From contig CM018031.1 in assembly GCA_008638375.1 (NCBI GenBank), forward strand, positions 12,496,562-12,560,561: a DNA stretch of 64,000 bases. Direction: 5' to 3'. Position 1 is the stretch's first letter; each line of letters begins with the position of its first letter. This document shows, piece by piece, positions 60,553-64,000 of this stretch. The notes beneath the pieces were generated by a model, which saw nothing but the letters and a program-made list of their open reading frames with translations, had not been told where the DNA came from and did not search any database. Origin of the DNA: Nyssa sinensis. Lineage: Eukaryota > Streptophyta > Magnoliopsida > Cornales > Nyssaceae. The position numbers and the translations under genes are program-made.

Positions 60553-61005
60553 AATTAGATTACTAGTTGCTCAAAAAACTCAAGTTGTTAAAAAATTAAC
60601 ATCTTCCTCATATGTGAAAAGTTAGCATAATCATTTAAAAGAACGAAATTGATAGCCAAAGTGGAACAAAATGAGTGATTGCAAATATTGCAATTAAACT
60701 TCTTAAAATCAAAGTTTTATTTTAATGTTAAATCAGTATTTACTTTAAAATTTTAAATAGTTAGAACTATATATATATATATATATATATAAAAACCGAC
60801 CTGGTGGCTCCAAGACCGACATTGTGAGGAAATATAGTAGCCCCATAGACATTGTTGTTACCATGCACAGCGTCAATTGCAAAGATCAGTGGAATCCCAA
60901 GCCGCGACTCAAGCACCGACGTTTGGAAAGCGTCCACTATTTCCGCCCACTCGGACGACAGAGTTTTCTCATACGGTCTACTGTCACAACAGCTGAGTAA
61001 ACTCC
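56383..61005 (-). CDS. GH3 beta-glucosidase / beta-D-glucan exohydrolase, 5' incomplete
   Basis: Eight minus-strand exons with GT-AG borders stay in frame: 61005-60801, 60292-60202, 59614-59469, 59102-58859, 58591-58487, 58290-58108, 57595-57394 and 56876-56383 (about 556 residues). Plant enzymes of this family are secreted exo-hydrolases that release glucose from wall beta-glucans or glucosides. Visible blocks include [58 protein letters not shown] (nucleophile Asp), [42 protein letters not shown] (acid/base Glu) and [11 protein letters not shown]. The first exon needs a preceding G and lacks the signal peptide and MTLEEKIGQM-type start, about 70-90 residues. None is found before the copia element at 61.15 kb. 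Relatives have VISDWEG at the nucleophile; here it is SDSEA, so one clamp tryptophan is lost. The gene may be truncated, or its first exon may lie beyond the window. Confidence 0.85.
57139..57231. repeat. (TA)n(TG)n(CG)n compound microsatellite
   Basis: In the last intron of the GH3 gene an (TA)n run passes into (TG)n, then (CG)5 and more (TG)n. Long alternating purine-pyrimidine tracts of this kind can adopt Z-DNA. Confidence 0.9.
58335..58463. repeat. MITE-like inverted repeat in a GH3 intron
   Basis: Within the intron at 58291-58486, AAAGTAGCGTCTGTGACAAA is mirrored by TTTGTTTCAGACGCTACTTT. The outer GCCCCGTTTGAAC-type sequence is typical of small hAT-like MITE ends. No target duplication was identified. 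Confidence 0.5.
60351..60481. mobile_element. Small MITE in a GH3 intron, related to 42557-42684
   Basis: AATCATAACGGATTTTCTCA on the left and, reverse-complemented from the right, AATCATAACAAATTTTCTGA form terminal inverted repeats. They resemble those of the element at 42.56 kb. It lies in the intron 60293-60800. Confidence 0.5.
60519..60548. repeat. (AT)n microsatellites in a GH3 intron
   Basis: An (AT)n run lies here, with a second one at 60769-60790 in the same intron just downstream of the exon that ends at 60801. Confidence 0.85.
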
Positions 61006-63077
61006 CTGCAAATTACACCCCAAAATTGAATGAGCAAATGCATGAATAATGTGTGTGTATGTATATATAACGTTCATATTTGATCACCAGTTTTACAAAA
61101 AAAAATCTTAAACTTTTAAATGATAGACTAACAAAATATATATCTAGCAACACTTCTTCACATGCAAATTTATGGAATCCAGTAGGAGAAAACTGTTCCT
61201 CGCACCCCACAACACAATGGTGTGGTCGATAGGATTTATCGAACCATTGTGGAGAGAGTCAAATGCATGCTCAGTATGGAAACACTACTCAAACCATTCT
61301 GGGGTGAAGCTGTTCGTGTTACCTGCTGCCTAATCAACAGATCGCCATCAACTCCTTTGAATTTTGAGATTCCAGAGAAAGTGTAGTCTAGAAAGAACGT
61401 CTCTTACTCTCATCTGAGAGTGTTTGGGTGCAAAGCATTTGCTACATATCTCTTAGGAGCAGAGGTTGAAGCTCGATGATAAGTCCACTCCGTGCATTTT
61501 TGTGGGCTATGGAGATGAAGATTTCAGATACAGGTTGTGGGACCCAAAAAATAAAAAGATCACCCGAAGTAAAGATGTCGTGTTCCAAGAAAGTCAATTC
61601 TTGGCTTACTTTAAGAAACAAGCAAAGTCTAGTGCTACCAGTGCCCCAGACCTCGTTCCAAATCCTACACCATCACAAGATGCCACAGAGGATGAAGAGA
61701 TGTAGGAAGTAATTCCAAAAGCAAACGAGACCGAGACAGGAGGCGTTGAGCAGGGGAAGCAGACCCCTCCACCAAAAATTGAAGAATCTCAACTGATGAG
61801 ATCGACTAGAGAGACCAGGTCGTTAAGTAGATATCCTACTTTTGAGTATATCTTAGTCACTGATGAGGGGTAGCCTGAGAGTTTCTAGGAAGCAAGAACT
61901 CATAAGGACAAGACTAGTTGGTTGCAAGATATGCAAGATGAGATAAGTTCCTTGTAGAAAAATCACACTTATGAGTTGGTAGAACTTGCCAACGGTAGAA
62001 AACCACTGAAGAACAAGTGGGTTTTAAGGCCGAAGAAAGATGGCAACAGAAAGCTAGCAAAATACAAAGCTCAATTAGTCATCAAAGGTTTTGGACAGAA
62101 GAAAGGCATTGACTTTGACAAGATCTTCTCGCCATTTATGAAGATATCTCCATTCAAGTAGCTCTGGAGTTAGCATCTAGCTTGGATTTGGAGCTTGAAT
62201 AGATGGATGTGAAGACTGCCTTCCTCCATGGTGATTTGAAGGAAGAAATTTATATGGAGCAGCCATAAGGTTTTGAAGTAAAAGGGAAAAAGCACCTAGT
62301 CTGCAAGCTTGAGGAAGAGTTTTTACGCCCTCAAGCAAGCGCCGAGACAATGGTACAAAAAGTTTGACTCATTCAAGGTGGGTCATGAGTACACGAGGAG
62401 TAATGCAGACCAGTGTGTGTATGTCAAGAGATTCCTTGATGGCAAATTTATCATACTTCTACTCTATGTTGATGACATATGTTGATCATTGGCCAAGATG
62501 CCACTATGATCAGCAAATTGAGGAAAGAATTGTCAAAGGTATTTGACATGAAAGACTTAGGCCAGGCACAACAGATCTTAGGCATGAAGATCGTTCGTGA
62601 CCAGAAAGCCAAGAAATTGTGGTTGTCACAATATAAGTATGTTGAATAGATAATTGAGAGATTCAACATGAAGCATGCTAAGTCGGTCTATACTTTAATG
62701 GCAAACCATTTCAAGCTTAGCAAAAGCTCGTCCTCTTCTACCAAGAAAAAATTAGAAGAAATGGAGGCAAATTCCCTACTCCTTTGCAATAGGAAGCTTG
62801 ATGTATGCTATGGTTTGTACATGGCCAAACATTGCTCATGTTGTTGGTGTTGTCAGCAAATTCTTTTCAAATCTAGGAATAGAACATTGGGAAGCTGTCA
62901 AGTGGATTCTGAGGTGCCCTGAAGGGCACATTCAAGATGTGCTTGTGTTTTGGGGTTGCTAAACCAGTTTTGGAGAGTTTCACAGATGCCGATATGGTAG
63001 GAGACCTTGGTGGGAGGAAGTCTACATCAGGGTTTATTTTCACTTTTGCTAGGGGAGTTGTATCATGGCAGTCTAAG

Positions 63078-63410
63078 TTGCAAAAGTGTGTTGCCTTCTC
63101 CACAATCGAGGCAGAGTACATTGCCACTGCTAAAGTATGAAAGGAAATGTTGTGGCTAAAGTGTTTCCTTGAAGATCTAGGACTAGAACAAAAAGAGTAT
63201 ACGATACATTATGCATGATAGCCAAAGTGCCATAGATTTGAGCTGCAAAAGTGTGTTGCTTTATCCACAACCGAGGCAGAGTACATTGTCGCCGTTGAAG
63301 CAAGAATGGAAATGTTGTGGTTGAAGCATTTCCTTTATGGAACTTGGGATTAGAACAAAAAAAAGTGCACAGTACATTGTGATAGCTAGAGTGCCATAGA
63401 TTTGAGCACG
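63078..63410. repeat. 165-bp tandem duplication inside the copia RNase H region
   Basis: The segment starting GCAAAAGTGTGTTGC at 63080 recurs at 63245. Both copies run through GAGGCAGAGTACATTG, GAAATGTTGTGG and AGTGCCATAGATTTGAGC. They have diverged by scattered substitutions and small indels. Confidence 0.85.
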
Positions 63411-63654
63411 AAATTCCATATAACATTCTCGCACAAAACACATTGACATTCACTATCATTTGATACACAAAGTGATGGAGAAGCAGTTATTGAATCTGGT
63501 AAAGATCCATACAGACAATAATCCTACCGACATGCTAACAAAAGGTGTTACAAGAGACAAACTGGAACTCTGTAAAGAAATGACCGGAATGGACTCCAAG
63601 TGAGGAGTCGACATTGGTATATAACCACCTCTAAGGTGAGGTGGAGGGGTAGAA

Positions 63655-64000
63655 TTGCTAGATCCACTTCACCTATGTGAAGAGGGTTAGCCATAGCCAC
63701 AGCCGCAGCCGTAGTCGCCGATGTTGAAATCGGTCGGCCATCAAAGTAGACTGTAACCACCGACGAACATTTAATGCACCTCCTCTCTTGCCAATAAATA
63801 GAGATACAAAAAATGTAGTAAAAGTCTGGTGTGAGAGTGAAACATTGAGAGATAGAGTGAGAGCTGTGATTTCAGTTGAGTGAGTGTTGTTTTTCTCCTC
63901 CTCCTCCATTGTAAACTTTGTATTTGATATAGTGATAAGCTCTTTTTTGTGGACGTAGGTAATTGCCGAACTACGTAAATTTGATTTCTGTTAGTGTGGG
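63655..64000 (+). repeat. 3' LTR-like end of the copia element, partial
   Basis: This non-coding segment follows the purine tract (GGTGAGGTGGAGGGG). It contains a TATA-like AATAAATAGAG and then GTGGACGTAGGTAATTGCCG, which resembles the R/U5 of plant Tork-type copia LTRs. The exact LTR start and the end beyond 64000 are not resolved. Confidence 0.5.

Larger units (their letters stand above)
61150..64000 (+). mobile_element. 5'-truncated, decayed Ty1-copia retrotransposon
   Basis: Recognisable pol order on the plus strand: integrase C-terminal part from about 61165 (EKTVPRTPQHNGVVDR, FWGEAVRVTCCLINRSPS, YSHLRVFGCKAF), then reverse transcriptase (NKWVLRPKKDGNRKLAKYKA at 62010, MDVKTAFLHGDLKEEIYMEQ at 62202, LLYVDDM at 62462). 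The RNase H region follows (FTDADMVGDLGGRKSTSGF at 62978, QKCVAFSTIEAEYIA at 63081). Many in-frame stops and shifts show it is dead. Gag, protease, the integrase N-terminus and the 5' LTR are absent. A 3' LTR-like region starts after a purine-rich tract near 63640-63655 and runs past the window end. It carries an AATAAATAGAG box at 63792. The order integrase-RT-RNase H identifies Ty1-copia. It is described only; no intact protein exists. Confidence 0.85.

Noticed and set aside
22469..61005. Functional cell-wall gene cluster linking laccase and GH3 genes
   Set aside because: They are 30 kb apart, in opposite orientation, separated by transposons, and their co-location is most simply chance.

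Overview
This is a nuclear plant window, most likely from a eudicot and possibly a woody one. It is AT-rich, its genes are intron-rich with GT-AG borders, and the protein families are plant-specific: a plastid PHT4-type transporter, a LAC4-clade laccase, a DIVARICATA-type MYB and plant GH3 exo-beta-glucanases. The gene-poor space is packed with plant transposons and microsatellites. No species is claimed.

Layout: 1-5.9 kb holds repeats (a 348-bp tandem repeat, an inverted repeat around a minisatellite, and a Tourist-like MITE at 3940-4271). 5995-11429 (minus) is a complete eight-exon plastid anion/phosphate transporter of the PHT4 family. 14454-15038 is a cleanly bounded non-autonomous CACTA element. 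16.8-21.6 kb is a large diverged tandem duplication without genes. 22469-26560 (plus) is a six-exon laccase of the LAC4/IRX12 clade. It has an AC-III promoter element and a miR397 target site, but one extra base in exon 4 breaks the frame. 27-43 kb is gene-poor, with a possible promoter and transcription unit at 28.2-28.9 kb, a TRIM-like element at 33.4 kb and several MITEs. 44007-45175 (plus) is a two-exon DIV-like MYB that also carries one extra base.

48.9-61.0 kb (minus) is a decayed tandem cluster of GH3 beta-glucosidase/glucan exohydrolase genes. The copy at 61005-56383 keeps eight exons but lacks its N-terminal exon or exons within the window. Next come a last-exon-only copy at 52.5-52.95 kb and a remnant of two internal exons at 48.9-49.7 kb. 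Between the remnants sits a 1247-bp Mutator-like element (51133-52379) with long terminal inverted repeats and a perfect 9-bp target duplication. It carries a fragment resembling the OCTOPUS/DUF740 family, that is, a Pack-MULE. A perfect solo LTR (54532-55196, target duplication ATTAC) is nested inside an older foldback MITE whose relative lies at 27.5 kb. A 5'-truncated, stop-ridden Ty1-copia element occupies about 61.15 kb to the window end, where the missing 5' part of the GH3 gene should be.

The laccase and GH3 enzymes both act on cell walls (lignin polymerisation and beta-glucan turnover), but there is no evidence that they form a functional cluster. The most notable points are the Pack-MULE, the GH3 cluster decay with a substituted substrate-clamp tryptophan, the nested insertions, and two single-base insertions in otherwise well-conserved genes, which could be real lesions or consensus errors.
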